Origin: Candidatus Altarchaeales archaeon
GTDB lineage: Archaea; Altiarchaeota; Altiarchaeia; IMC4; QMZM01
Assembly: GCA_003663175.1 (NCBI GenBank)
Contig: QMZM01000014.1
Coordinates: 1-16,297, forward strand
DNA: 16,297 nucleotides
Direction of reading: 5' to 3'
A model generated the notes under the pieces. That model did not search any database, was not told the origin of the DNA, and was given only the letters and a program-made list of their open reading frames with translations. The position numbers and the translations under genes were made by a program. Below, one piece after another: positions 1 through 5,689 of this stretch (position 1 is its first letter; each line of letters starts with the position of its first letter).

Positions 1-92
1 ACATCAACACATATCACCTCATGACCCAAATCTGCAAAACATACTCCAGTTACGAGACCAACATAACCCGCTCCAATTGTTGCAATTTTCAT
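1..92 (-). CDS. UDP-glucose/GDP-mannose dehydrogenase family protein, N-terminus only
   Basis: Only the first 30 codons are inside the window; the gene runs off the left edge. The translation starts MKIATIGAGYVGLVTGVCFA, the Rossmann nucleotide-binding start typical of NAD-dependent nucleotide-sugar dehydrogenases (GxGYVG, then a small-residue helix and an acidic end of strand 2, here VICVD). Such enzymes oxidise the C6 of UDP-glucose, UDP-N-acetylhexosamines or GDP-mannose to a uronic acid for surface glycans; the substrate cannot be told from this fragment. It is transcribed away from the regulator gene on its right, so the intergenic palindrome at 138-167 could affect both. Family call is firm, exact enzyme is not. 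Confidence 0.85.
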   Translation of the reverse strand, partial: MKIATIGAGYVGLVTGVCFADLGHEVICVD

Positions 93-137
93 CTTAATAT
101 TTTAGATATTTATTGTTTTATTTTTAAGATTAAAATT

Positions 138-167
138 CTTAATTAAATATAATTATATTTAATTAAG
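138..167. promoter_or_regulatory. Perfect 30-bp palindrome, candidate operator
   Basis: Each arm reads CTTAATTAAATATAA and the second half is its exact reverse complement, with no spacer. It sits between two divergent genes and its right end touches the Shine-Dalgarno of the ribbon-helix-helix gene. Ribbon-helix-helix dimers bind inverted repeats and usually repress their own gene, so an autoregulatory operator is the simplest reading. The AT-rich core could also contain the TATA element. Function is inferred; the symmetry is directly visible. Confidence 0.55.
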
Positions 168-176
168 GTGAACAAA

Positions 177-407
177 ATGGAAGAAAAAGAGAAAAAATTT
201 ACCTCCGTAAGCATACCCGTGCCATTATTTGAAAAGATTAAGAAGAGGATAAATGGTACGGGATTTACTTCAGTTTCCGATTATGTTACATTTGTTCTGA
301 GAGAGATTCTCGCCGAGGAGGAAGAAGATGAAGGGGAAGAACCATTTACAAAGGAGGACGAGGAGAAGGTAAAGGAGAGATTAAGGGCTCTTGGCTATCT
401 AGATTGA
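177..407 (+). CDS. Ribbon-helix-helix (CopG/MetJ-fold) DNA-binding protein
   Basis: A 76-residue protein with a short lysine-rich N-terminus, then the strand FTSVSIPVPLF, a helix (EKIKKRI), a turn containing GTGFTSVSDYV and a second helix (VTFVLREILA). This is the ribbon-helix-helix pattern. A glutamate-rich linker leads to a C-terminal helix ending RLRALGYLD. The start at 177 is preferred because AAGGTGA (165-171) lies five bases before it; the in-frame GTG at 168 is part of that ribosome-binding site. The gene stops seven bases before the phosphodiesterase gene, so they are probably co-transcribed. The likely role is transcription control of the trio and perhaps of the divergent sugar dehydrogenase. 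The tail resembles the end of the third gene, which is odd for a regulator. Confidence 0.8.
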   Translation: MEEKEKKFTSVSIPVPLFEKIKKRINGTGFTSVSDYVTFVLREILAEEEEDEGEEPFTKEDEEKVKERLRALGYLD

Positions 408-413
408 ATTAAA

Positions 414-1199
414 ATGACTTTTCTAGTTATTGGAATTGATGCAGCGACATGGAAGATTATTAAGCCGAATATCAATGAATTGAAAAATTTTAGAAGATTG
501 ATGAAGATCGGAAGATATAAGACTCTAATTTTAAATGAAAAGCCAATCTCTGCCTCTGCTTGGTGTTCCATCTTTTCTGGAAAGACTCCAGAGGAACATA
601 AACATAAAGCATTTGTGGAGAATGGAAATCTCAAAACGAGGGATGATATAAAGGTGGATTTCATCTGGGATATTCTTCATAAACAGAATTATGATGTTAG
701 AGCATTGAACATCCCATTTGTAATTCCCCCATATAATTTCAACTGTAAATTCAAGCCAGTTGGCTATGGACTCCCAGAAACGCCAGATGAGTGGCAGGAA
801 GAATTGGAGAAGGTTACATCAAAGGCAATAGAAATTCTTGAGGAAAAACCAGATTTATTGTGTGTGGTTTATTCATTACTAGATAGAATACAGCACTTTC
901 ATTGGAATGAGCCAATAGTCCTGGAATGGTATAAAAGAATTGATTCTGTTATCGGAAAATTAATTCTCTATGCAGATAAATTCATCATTATATCTGACCA
1001 CGGCTTCTGTGATAGAGACGATGCAGAAGTTCAGACCTTGCCAGAAAAGACACCTCGTGGGGAGATAAAGGGAGACCATGACAAAGAGGCAATCTTAATA
1101 ACAAATATTGACTATGATATCGAAAAATTACAGGATGTATTCTATGCAATTATGGAGGAGATGAAAAATGGACAAGGAAATTATGGAAATGGGATTTGA
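414..1199 (+). CDS. Alkaline phosphatase superfamily phosphodiesterase/nucleotide pyrophosphatase
   Basis: 261 residues with the metal-ligand pattern of the type I phosphodiesterase/nucleotide pyrophosphatase branch: GIDAATW at 7-13 (first Asp ligand), SASAWCSIFSGKTPEEH around 46-62 (nucleophile region, probably Ser46 or Ser48 rather than the commoner Thr), DRIQHFHW at 157-164 (Asp and His ligands), SDHGF at 194-198 and GDHDKEAIL at 220-228 (last His). No signal peptide or membrane segment is seen, so it should act in the cytoplasm. It would hydrolyse, or possibly transfer, a phosphate or sulfate ester; the substrate is unknown. It is shorter than many relatives, which often run past 400 residues, and ends without the usual C-terminal tail. 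Its last 32 bases overlap the next gene, suggesting translational coupling. Confidence 0.8.
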   Translation: MTFLVIGIDAATWKIIKPNINELKNFRRLMKIGRYKTLILNEKPISASAWCSIFSGKTPEEHKHKAFVENGNLKTRDDIKVDFIWDILHKQNYDVRALNIPFVIPPYNFNCKFKPVGYGLPETPDEWQEELEKVTSKAIEILEEKPDLLCVVYSLLDRIQHFHWNEPIVLEWYKRIDSVIGKLILYADKFIIISDHGFCDRDDAEVQTLPEKTPRGEIKGDHDKEAILITNIDYDIEKLQDVFYAIMEEMKNGQGNYGNGI

Positions 1200-1848
1200 G
1201 GAAAAGGTTGAGAAGAGTAAGGATGTGATAAGAGAAGCTGTTGAGAGATTTAAAGATAAGATTGCAATTGCGTGGACTGGCGGAAAGGATTCGACAGTTG
1301 TTTTGGGATTAACCAGGGAACTATTTAATGGCAGAGTCCCAATACCCGTATTATTTGTTGATACAACGGTAAAATTCAAGGAAACTTACGATTTCATAAA
1401 TAAATTAAAGAGGGAATGGAATCTGAATCTCGTAATTGCGAGGAATGAAGACGCATTAAAGAAGATTGAGATTGCTAAGGATAGAGAGAGGTGCTGTCAT
1501 TTGTTAAAGACAGAGGCACTGAATATGGCAATAAAAAATAATGGATGGAAGGCCATTATTGCTGCTATAAGATGGGATGAGCAAGAGGCAAGGGCAAATG
1601 AAAAATACTTTTCTCCAAGAAAAAATCACATAAGAGTTCATCCGATCTTGCATTTTACTGAAAAGGATATTTGGGATTATATAAAGAGTAGAAATTTACC
1701 ATACCACCCCCTCTATGATAAGGGTTATAGGAGTATAGGTTGCGAACCTTGCACTAAGCCATCAGTTGAAGGTGGTTCAGAGAGGAGTGGTAGGGCACAG
1801 GATAAGGAAGAAATAATGAGAAGACTACGAGACTTTGGTTATTTCTAA
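1168..1848 (+). CDS. PP-loop ATPase of the PAPS reductase/CysD family
   Basis: 226 residues. TGGKDST at 37-43 is the PP-loop that binds ATP or an adenylyl group. Cys109-Cys110 and the Cys192-x-x-Cys195 pair (GCEPCT) have the spacing used for the [4Fe-4S] cluster of APS reductases. HPILHFTEKDIWDYI at 158-172 and ERSGR at 205-209 are also family features. The catalytic ECGLH-type tail of true APS/PAPS reductases is absent; instead it ends RRLRDFGYF, closer to the GYF end of CysD, the sulfate adenylyltransferase small subunit. It may therefore activate sulfate or perform another adenylyl-transfer step rather than reduce APS. The start at 1168 has a strong GGAGGAG seven bases upstream and lies inside the phosphodiesterase gene, so the two are coupled. 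No CysN or CysC partner is in the window. Confidence 0.8.
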   Translation: MDKEIMEMGFEEKVEKSKDVIREAVERFKDKIAIAWTGGKDSTVVLGLTRELFNGRVPIPVLFVDTTVKFKETYDFINKLKREWNLNLVIARNEDALKKIEIAKDRERCCHLLKTEALNMAIKNNGWKAIIAAIRWDEQEARANEKYFSPRKNHIRVHPILHFTEKDIWDYIKSRNLPYHPLYDKGYRSIGCEPCTKPSVEGGSERSGRAQDKEEIMRRLRDFGYF

Positions 1849-1890
1849 TTTGTTAATTTTATTTATAATAAATTATATTAAGTTAATAAA

Positions 1891-2670
1891 TTATAAATCA
1901 CCACATTCATGTCTATACACACATGAATTGCACTTATTTGAATTTTTAATCCTCTCGGGGATATGCCCATTAATGATATCGATTATCATATCTCTTACCT
2001 CCAATACATTCCTTCTCAGAGCTGAGGTCATCACGACCCTCCTCTCCTCTTGAATTCTGGTATATTCAATGAGTCCGTAGTTTACCTTAGAATTAAATCT
2101 ATCCTCTAATAGCATCGCGTATGCACACAATTGTAGTTTATTTCCATTCCAGACATCAGTCTCTGGACATTTTCCGGTTTTTATCTCCACTGGAAAAATA
2201 TCGGGATTCCTCATAACCTTATCTATCCTCCCTCTCATACCCAATCTCCTTGAATTTACTTGAAATTCTACTTTCCACGGGGTGATCATCCTCAGTGCGT
2301 CTTCTATTCCAAACCTTGTTATCAATTCATTCAATTTATTGCTCATAACATCTATATCATTCTGAATCTCTTTCCTCAGAATTGGTATAAATTCATCAAG
2401 GTCATCCTTAGAGATATGCCCATAGATGAATGGTAAATCCCTCAATATCTTCTCTAACTCCTCCGACAATAAGATTCTTATCTCACCGCCATCGGTAATT
2501 CTATTTAGAAATTTGTGCTGTCTTATAGACAATTCTCTCATAATAAAATGCCATATGCTGCCCATTAGCAGTCTTCTACTCATCTTCGGTTTCACTCTCA
2601 ATACCTTTGAGAGATATACAGCTCTTGGACAGAATGAGTAATCATTTAGGCTCGAGACCTGTATTATCAT
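1891..2670 (-). CDS. Cas4-like PD-(D/E)XK nuclease with Fe-S cysteines
   Basis: 259 residues showing all Cas4/RecB-type landmarks in order: Cys14 in FCPR, GSIWHF with His41, GRID with Asp150, VEIKTG with Glu162 and Lys164, QLCAYAMLLE with Gln180, and the final Cys247, Cys250 and Cys256. The four cysteines should hold a [4Fe-4S] cluster; the Asp/Glu/Lys set is the metal-dependent nuclease site. Cas4 proteins trim CRISPR prespacers, but no repeat array, cas1 or cas2 is in the window, and solitary Cas4-family nucleases in archaea are often linked to general DNA metabolism. Its start overlaps the end of the OB-fold gene by 29 bases, so the two are probably co-expressed and may act together on single-stranded DNA. 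It converges with the PP-loop gene across an AT-rich 42-base gap. Confidence 0.85.
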   Translation of the reverse strand: MIIQVSSLNDYSFCPRAVYLSKVLRVKPKMSRRLLMGSIWHFIMRELSIRQHKFLNRITDGGEIRILLSEELEKILRDLPFIYGHISKDDLDEFIPILRKEIQNDIDVMSNKLNELITRFGIEDALRMITPWKVEFQVNSRRLGMRGRIDKVMRNPDIFPVEIKTGKCPETDVWNGNKLQLCAYAMLLEDRFNSKVNYGLIEYTRIQEERRVVMTSALRRNVLEVRDMIIDIINGHIPERIKNSNKCNSCVYRHECGDL

Positions 2671-3052
2671 TTTTCAATCGAATAGAGTTCAAATTCCTAA
2701 CAACAATTTCCAATCTCCCGTTATAGATGTTTACCTCTCCAATAACATCAATTTCTCTCGAAGAAAAAATTTTATTATCAATTATCTTAGCAATTGAATA
2801 CGGAACATAGACATCAATTTCACCACTGCCATCGTTCACCGTAATCAATAGGGAGCCCTTATCAAATCTATGAATGTTTGATATATTACCACAGATGCGA
2901 ACATTCCTTCCTATGGAATTTGTATCAATCAAATCGATCTTGGAAATTCCGGGAGCGATGGAATCTGATGCAAATTTCAAAATCAACAAGCCAATTATTG
3001 AGATCGAGAGTGCTAAATAAGCCATATAATGCTCGGGAATTTGAAAATGCAT
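2642..3052 (-). CDS. Membrane-anchored OB-fold nucleic-acid-binding protein
   Basis: 136 residues. One hydrophobic segment (about 8-27, YMAYLALSISIIGLLILKFA) is followed by an OB-fold: strands with VRICGNISNI (51-60), SLLITVNDGSGEIDVYVP (67-84) and REIDVIGEVNIYNGRLEIVV (99-118). The pattern G-x-I followed by a D-G-S-G-x-I-D-V turn is typical of tRNA-anticodon-like or RPA-like OB domains. The topology suggests a single-strand-binding domain held at the membrane by its N-terminus. It overlaps the Cas4-like gene by 29 bases, which is the best functional hint. A TTTAAA element about 28 bases before the ATG could drive a leaderless transcript independent of eL40. Specific function unknown. Confidence 0.7.
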   Translation of the reverse strand: MHFQIPEHYMAYLALSISIIGLLILKFASDSIAPGISKIDLIDTNSIGRNVRICGNISNIHRFDKGSLLITVNDGSGEIDVYVPYSIAKIIDNKIFSSREIDVIGEVNIYNGRLEIVVRNLNSIRLKNDNTGLEPK

Positions 3053-3085
3053 ATTATACTTTATGATTAGAATCTTTAAATAGAA

Positions 3086-3238
3086 TCAGCCCTTCATGGT
3101 CTTCTTTCTCTTCTTCCTGCGTATGCGAAATGGCTTCTTACATCTCCTGCAGATTGTTGCATTCAATGGATTTCTTGCGTTGCAATTCATGCATACACCC
3201 TTGAAGATTCTTGCCTCCGCCTCGGGAAATCTTGCCAT
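3086..3238 (-). CDS. rpl40e: 50S ribosomal protein eL40
   Basis: 50 residues, the usual length of archaeal eL40. The protein begins MARFPEAEARIFKGVCMNC and has two zinc-binding CxxC pairs (CMNC and CRRC) with a strongly basic end rich in Arg and Lys. It is a zinc-ribbon protein of the large subunit. The start at 3238 is chosen because MARFPEA is the conserved beginning; the frame is open 15 codons further upstream but that part is hydrophobic and falls in the promoter region. It is divergent from carB1 and upstream of the OB-fold gene on the same strand, with 33 bases between. Confidence 0.95.
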   Translation of the reverse strand: MARFPEAEARIFKGVCMNCNARNPLNATICRRCKKPFRIRRKKRKKTMKG

Positions 3239-3243
3239 TTTTC

Positions 3244-3280
3244 TGTAGATTAAAATTATGTAGATTAAATTAAATATAAA
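3244..3280. promoter_or_regulatory. Divergent promoter of eL40 and carB1, with a 15-bp direct repeat
   Basis: TAAATATAAA at 3271-3280 reads as a TATA-like box on both strands: about 30 bases before the carB1 ATG at 3306 and about 35 bases before the eL40 ATG at 3238. carB1 is therefore probably leaderless and eL40 nearly so; neither has a clear Shine-Dalgarno. TGTAGATTAAA occurs twice, at 3244-3254 and 3259-3269, with a 15-bp period, placed where it would control eL40. The repeat may be a regulator site or chance in AT-rich DNA. Confidence 0.4.
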
Positions 3281-3305
3281 CATTTAAGTATAAAATATTA
3301 TTCTA

Positions 3306-4721
3306 ATGCATGACATAAAAAAGGTTCTTATAATTGGCTCCGGTCCGATACAGATTGGGCAGGCGGCAGAATTTGACTATTCCGGCAGTCAGGCATGTTT
3401 ATCTCTGAGAGAGGAAGGAATCACGACAGTCTTGGTAAATTCCAATCCAGCAACAATAATGACCGATCCAGATATTGCGGATATCGTGTATATAGAACCA
3501 CTAACCCCAGAGATTATTGCAAGGATAGTTGAGAGGGAAAGACCCGATGGAATCCTGCCAACAATGGGTGGTCAAACCGGATTGAATATTGCCTCTTCAC
3601 TCGCGGCGATGGGAATTCTCGAGAAATTTGATGTAAGAATTCTTGGAACTCCGATAGAAACGATAAAGAATGCCGAGGACAGGGAATCATTTGCAAGTTT
3701 GATGAAGAAGATTAATGAACCAATTCCAGAGAGTATGGCGGTGACATCTTTCTCAGAGGCATTAGATGCTGCGAGGGATATTGGCTTTCCCGTAATAATA
3801 AGGCCCGCGTATACATTGGGAGGTGGTGGAGGAGGAATTGCAAATAATGAATCTGAATTGGAGGATATTGTTAGGAGGGGTCTTCAAGCAAGCATGATAC
3901 ACCAAGTATTAATTGAAAAATCTGTTGCTGGATGGTACGAATTTGAATACGAGGTAATGAGGGATTCCAAGGATAATTGCATTACTATCTGTTCCATGGA
4001 AAATATAGACCCGATGGGAATTCATACCGGGGAGAGTATAGTTGTCGCTCCAGCTCAAACACTATCTGATGAAGATCATCAAAAACTGAGGAGTGCATCA
4101 CTAAGGATAATCAGGGCGTTGGGTGTTGAGGGTGGTTGCAACATACAATTTGCCCTGCATCCAGAGACGAGGGAGTATTATGTGATAGAGGTAAATCCCA
4201 GGGTTTCGAGGTCCTCTGCGTTGGCATCCAAGGCAACCGGATATCCAATAGCAAGGGTCGCAGCAAAGATAGCAATAGGAAAAACCCTCGATGAGATCCC
4301 GAATTCTGTAACAAAGAAGACCCCGGCATCATTTGAACCATCGATAGACTATGTTGTTGTGAAGATTCCGAGATGGCCATTTGACAAGTTCAGAGATGCT
4401 GACAGGAGGATAGGAACGCAAATGAAATCTACCGGCGAGGTGATGGCAATTGGCAGAACATTTGAGGAATCTCTACAGAAGGCAATAAGGTCATTGGATA
4501 TAGGAATTGACACATTAAAGGGAATTGGTGAGAGAAATAAGGAAAGGATTAAAGAAAATCTGATAACTCCGACTGATCAAAGAATATTTTATATCGTTGA
4601 TGCGATAAACTCCGGATTCTCTGTAGAAGAAATTTCAGAATTAACAGGGATCAATCCATTCTTTATAGAAAAGATTATGAATATAGTTAAAAATTCAAAG
4701 GGATTGAATTTAATAGTATAA
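3306..4721 (+). CDS. carB1: Carbamoyl-phosphate synthase large subunit, N-terminal half (split CarB1)
   Basis: 471 residues equal to the first half of CarB. GSGPIQIGQAAEFDYSGSQA near the start, TMGGQTGLN, the glycine-rich ATP-grasp loop (GGGGGG near residue 173-178), and the EVNPRVSRSSALASKATGYP signature are all intact. This half makes carboxyphosphate from bicarbonate and ATP. The protein ends within the oligomerisation region after an EEISELTGINPFFIEKI helix. A single-chain CarB is about 1,070 residues, but a few thermophiles and archaea, such as Methanocaldococcus jannaschii, encode two separate halves, so the length is natural for a split gene, not a truncation. The second half and carA are not in the window. 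It serves pyrimidine and arginine synthesis. Confidence 0.93.
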   Translation: MHDIKKVLIIGSGPIQIGQAAEFDYSGSQACLSLREEGITTVLVNSNPATIMTDPDIADIVYIEPLTPEIIARIVERERPDGILPTMGGQTGLNIASSLAAMGILEKFDVRILGTPIETIKNAEDRESFASLMKKINEPIPESMAVTSFSEALDAARDIGFPVIIRPAYTLGGGGGGIANNESELEDIVRRGLQASMIHQVLIEKSVAGWYEFEYEVMRDSKDNCITICSMENIDPMGIHTGESIVVAPAQTLSDEDHQKLRSASLRIIRALGVEGGCNIQFALHPETREYYVIEVNPRVSRSSALASKATGYPIARVAAKIAIGKTLDEIPNSVTKKTPASFEPSIDYVVVKIPRWPFDKFRDADRRIGTQMKSTGEVMAIGRTFEESLQKAIRSLDIGIDTLKGIGERNKERIKENLITPTDQRIFYIVDAINSGFSVEEISELTGINPFFIEKIMNIVKNSKGLNLIV

Positions 4722-4788
4722 ATTTAATAGTTATAATTTCTAATAAAAAATTATGATAAGAAAAATAAGAAAATATAAGATAATAGAA

Positions 4789-4915
4789 AGCGGGGTGGAG
4801 CAGCCAGGAGTGCTCGTCGGGCTCATATGCAAAAATTCGGAGATCTTTGGTGTAAAAAATCTCCGATTTTTGCTGTGTAACCCGAAGGTCGGTGGTTCAA
4901 ATCCACCCCCCGCTA
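4789..4915 (+). tRNA. Initiator tRNA-Met (CAU) with a 52-nt intron
   Basis: Acceptor arms AGCGGGG (4789-4795) and CCCCGCT (4908-4914) pair fully, with discriminator A4915. D arm 4798-4801/4812-4815, anticodon stem 4817-4821/4881-4885, T arm 4891-4895/4903-4907 with loop TTCAAAT. The A1:U72 pair and the GGG:CCC run in the anticodon stem identify the archaeal initiator rather than elongator Met or Ile2. The intron (4828-4879) sits between positions 37 and 38. Its splice sites fit a bulge-helix-bulge: bulges UAU (4826-4828) and UAA (4878-4880) around a 4-bp helix CUCA/UGUG with one U-U mismatch. The spliced loop reads CUCAUAA. No CCA is encoded. Confidence 0.96.
4828..4879 (+). other. tRNA intron with long hairpin
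   Basis: The intron folds into a 15-bp stem (4829-4844 with 4859-4873) containing one bulged U, closed by a 14-base loop. The stem sits directly on the inner side of the bulge-helix-bulge, giving the splicing endonuclease a rigid helix. No open frame or other element is seen inside. Confidence 0.9.
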
Positions 4916-4916
4916 T

Positions 4917-5288
4917 TCAGCCACAATAAAAACTCCCAATATCCTGACCAAATAGATAATTTACGAAGTGTGCCGCCACGGCAATAATAACCAAACCAAC
5001 AAAGACCCCAATCATCATCTTTCTTGCCTCATCTATTTCCTGAGGGCCCTGTAGTCCACCAGTTAACCACTTCAAACCCGCCCAGATAAGCATAAATGTT
5101 GCTACCGCCGAACTTATTCCTTGGATTAATAGTAGTATCTTGCATAGTGCATCAGATACATTCTCACAGATTTCTTTATATGGACTGGAAAATGCGTTAC
5201 ATGCTGGCTGCGCATCCACCACAGTTATTGGGAAAGTTATTAGGAAAATAAAAAAGATAATTATTAAAATCTTGTCTAAATTGGTCAT
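4917..5288 (-). CDS. VirB2/TrbC-like pilin (small, two-helix)
   Basis: 123 residues. A signal peptide of about 26 residues ends at VDA before Gln27. The mature part holds Cys30, Cys41 and Cys49, then helix 1 (about 51-72, ending IWAGLKWL), a polar turn GLQGPQEIDEARK (78-90), helix 2 (about 91-113) and a short tail with Cys122. Two hydrophobic helices joined by a small loop with an Ala-Arg/Lys pair is the VirB2/TrbC pilin design. It would sit in the membrane after signal cleavage and may assemble into a pilus. It is the last gene of the operon, 24 bases after its sister pilin, and its stop is one base from the tRNA gene on the other strand. The four mature cysteines could form disulfides on the outer face. 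Confidence 0.7.
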   Translation of the reverse strand: MTNLDKILIIIFFIFLITFPITVVDAQPACNAFSSPYKEICENVSDALCKILLLIQGISSAVATFMLIWAGLKWLTGGLQGPQEIDEARKMMIGVFVGLVIIAVAAHFVNYLFGQDIGSFYCG

Positions 5289-5312
5289 AGTTATTTTATT
5301 TTAATTTAAAAA

Positions 5313-5678
5313 TTAAAAACATGTGCAATCAACTGGAGCAAATCCAGCCGATTCTACCAATATGTTTATTAACTGGCACGAGATAGAGATGAGTATTAGA
5401 GCAATTAATGCATAGATTATTCTATTCTTTGCCCTTGTGATATTTTCCGGAGTTAGTGATGATAACCATTCCATCCCACTCAGAGCAATGATCAATACAC
5501 CTACAGCCGATGAAATTGCAATAAAAAAGCAATAAACCAATTTTAATTTTTCTTTTATTCTTTCTGCCACCTCCTTATAGTCAATATCAAATTCAAATGC
5601 CGAGCTAATTTGAGAAAGAATTACAAAAAATAATATGAGCAGTATGCATACCCTATAAAATATATTCCTCTCCATCAT
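5313..5678 (-). CDS. VirB2/TrbC-like pilin (small, two-helix)
   Basis: 121 residues. Signal peptide about 1-27 (SSA before Phe28), then an amphipathic charged helix (about 32-47, EVAERIKEKLKLV), helix 1 (48-68), the polar turn SLTPENITRAKNR (74-86) and helix 2 (87-109), ending with VDCTCF. The turn plus helix 2, with T-P-E-x-x-x-x-A-K followed by an Ile/Leu-rich helix, matches the pilin-like conjugation proteins of the TrbC/VirB2 group. It also aligns without gaps to a segment of the VirB6-like proteins upstream. Two start codons stand side by side (5678 and 5675). The gene follows the TPR-bearing VirB6-like gene after 11 bases. Together with its neighbour it gives the operon two pilins of different sequence, perhaps major and minor subunits. 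Confidence 0.7.
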   Translation of the reverse strand: MMERNIFYRVCILLILFFVILSQISSAFEFDIDYKEVAERIKEKLKLVYCFFIAISSAVGVLIIALSGMEWLSSLTPENITRAKNRIIYALIALILISISCQLINILVESAGFAPVDCTCF

Positions 5679-5689
5679 CTCATTTAAGA

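Noticed and set aside
1891..2670. CRISPR-Cas locus suggested by the Cas4-like gene
   Set aside because: No regularly spaced repeats and no other cas gene are present anywhere in the window.
3306..4721. Truncated pseudogene of full-length carB
   Set aside because: All catalytic motifs of the first half are intact, the end falls at the natural split point known from other archaea, and the length matches a CarB1.
4828..4879. Independent small RNA or terminator hairpin
   Set aside because: The hairpin is explained by the tRNA intron: its base sits on a bulge-helix-bulge and removing it gives a normal initiator tRNA.
4917..5678. Archaeal type IV pilins or archaellins
   Set aside because: The N-termini are ordinary signal peptides with a cleavage site after the hydrophobic stretch, not class III signals cut before it, and there are two hydrophobic mature helices.
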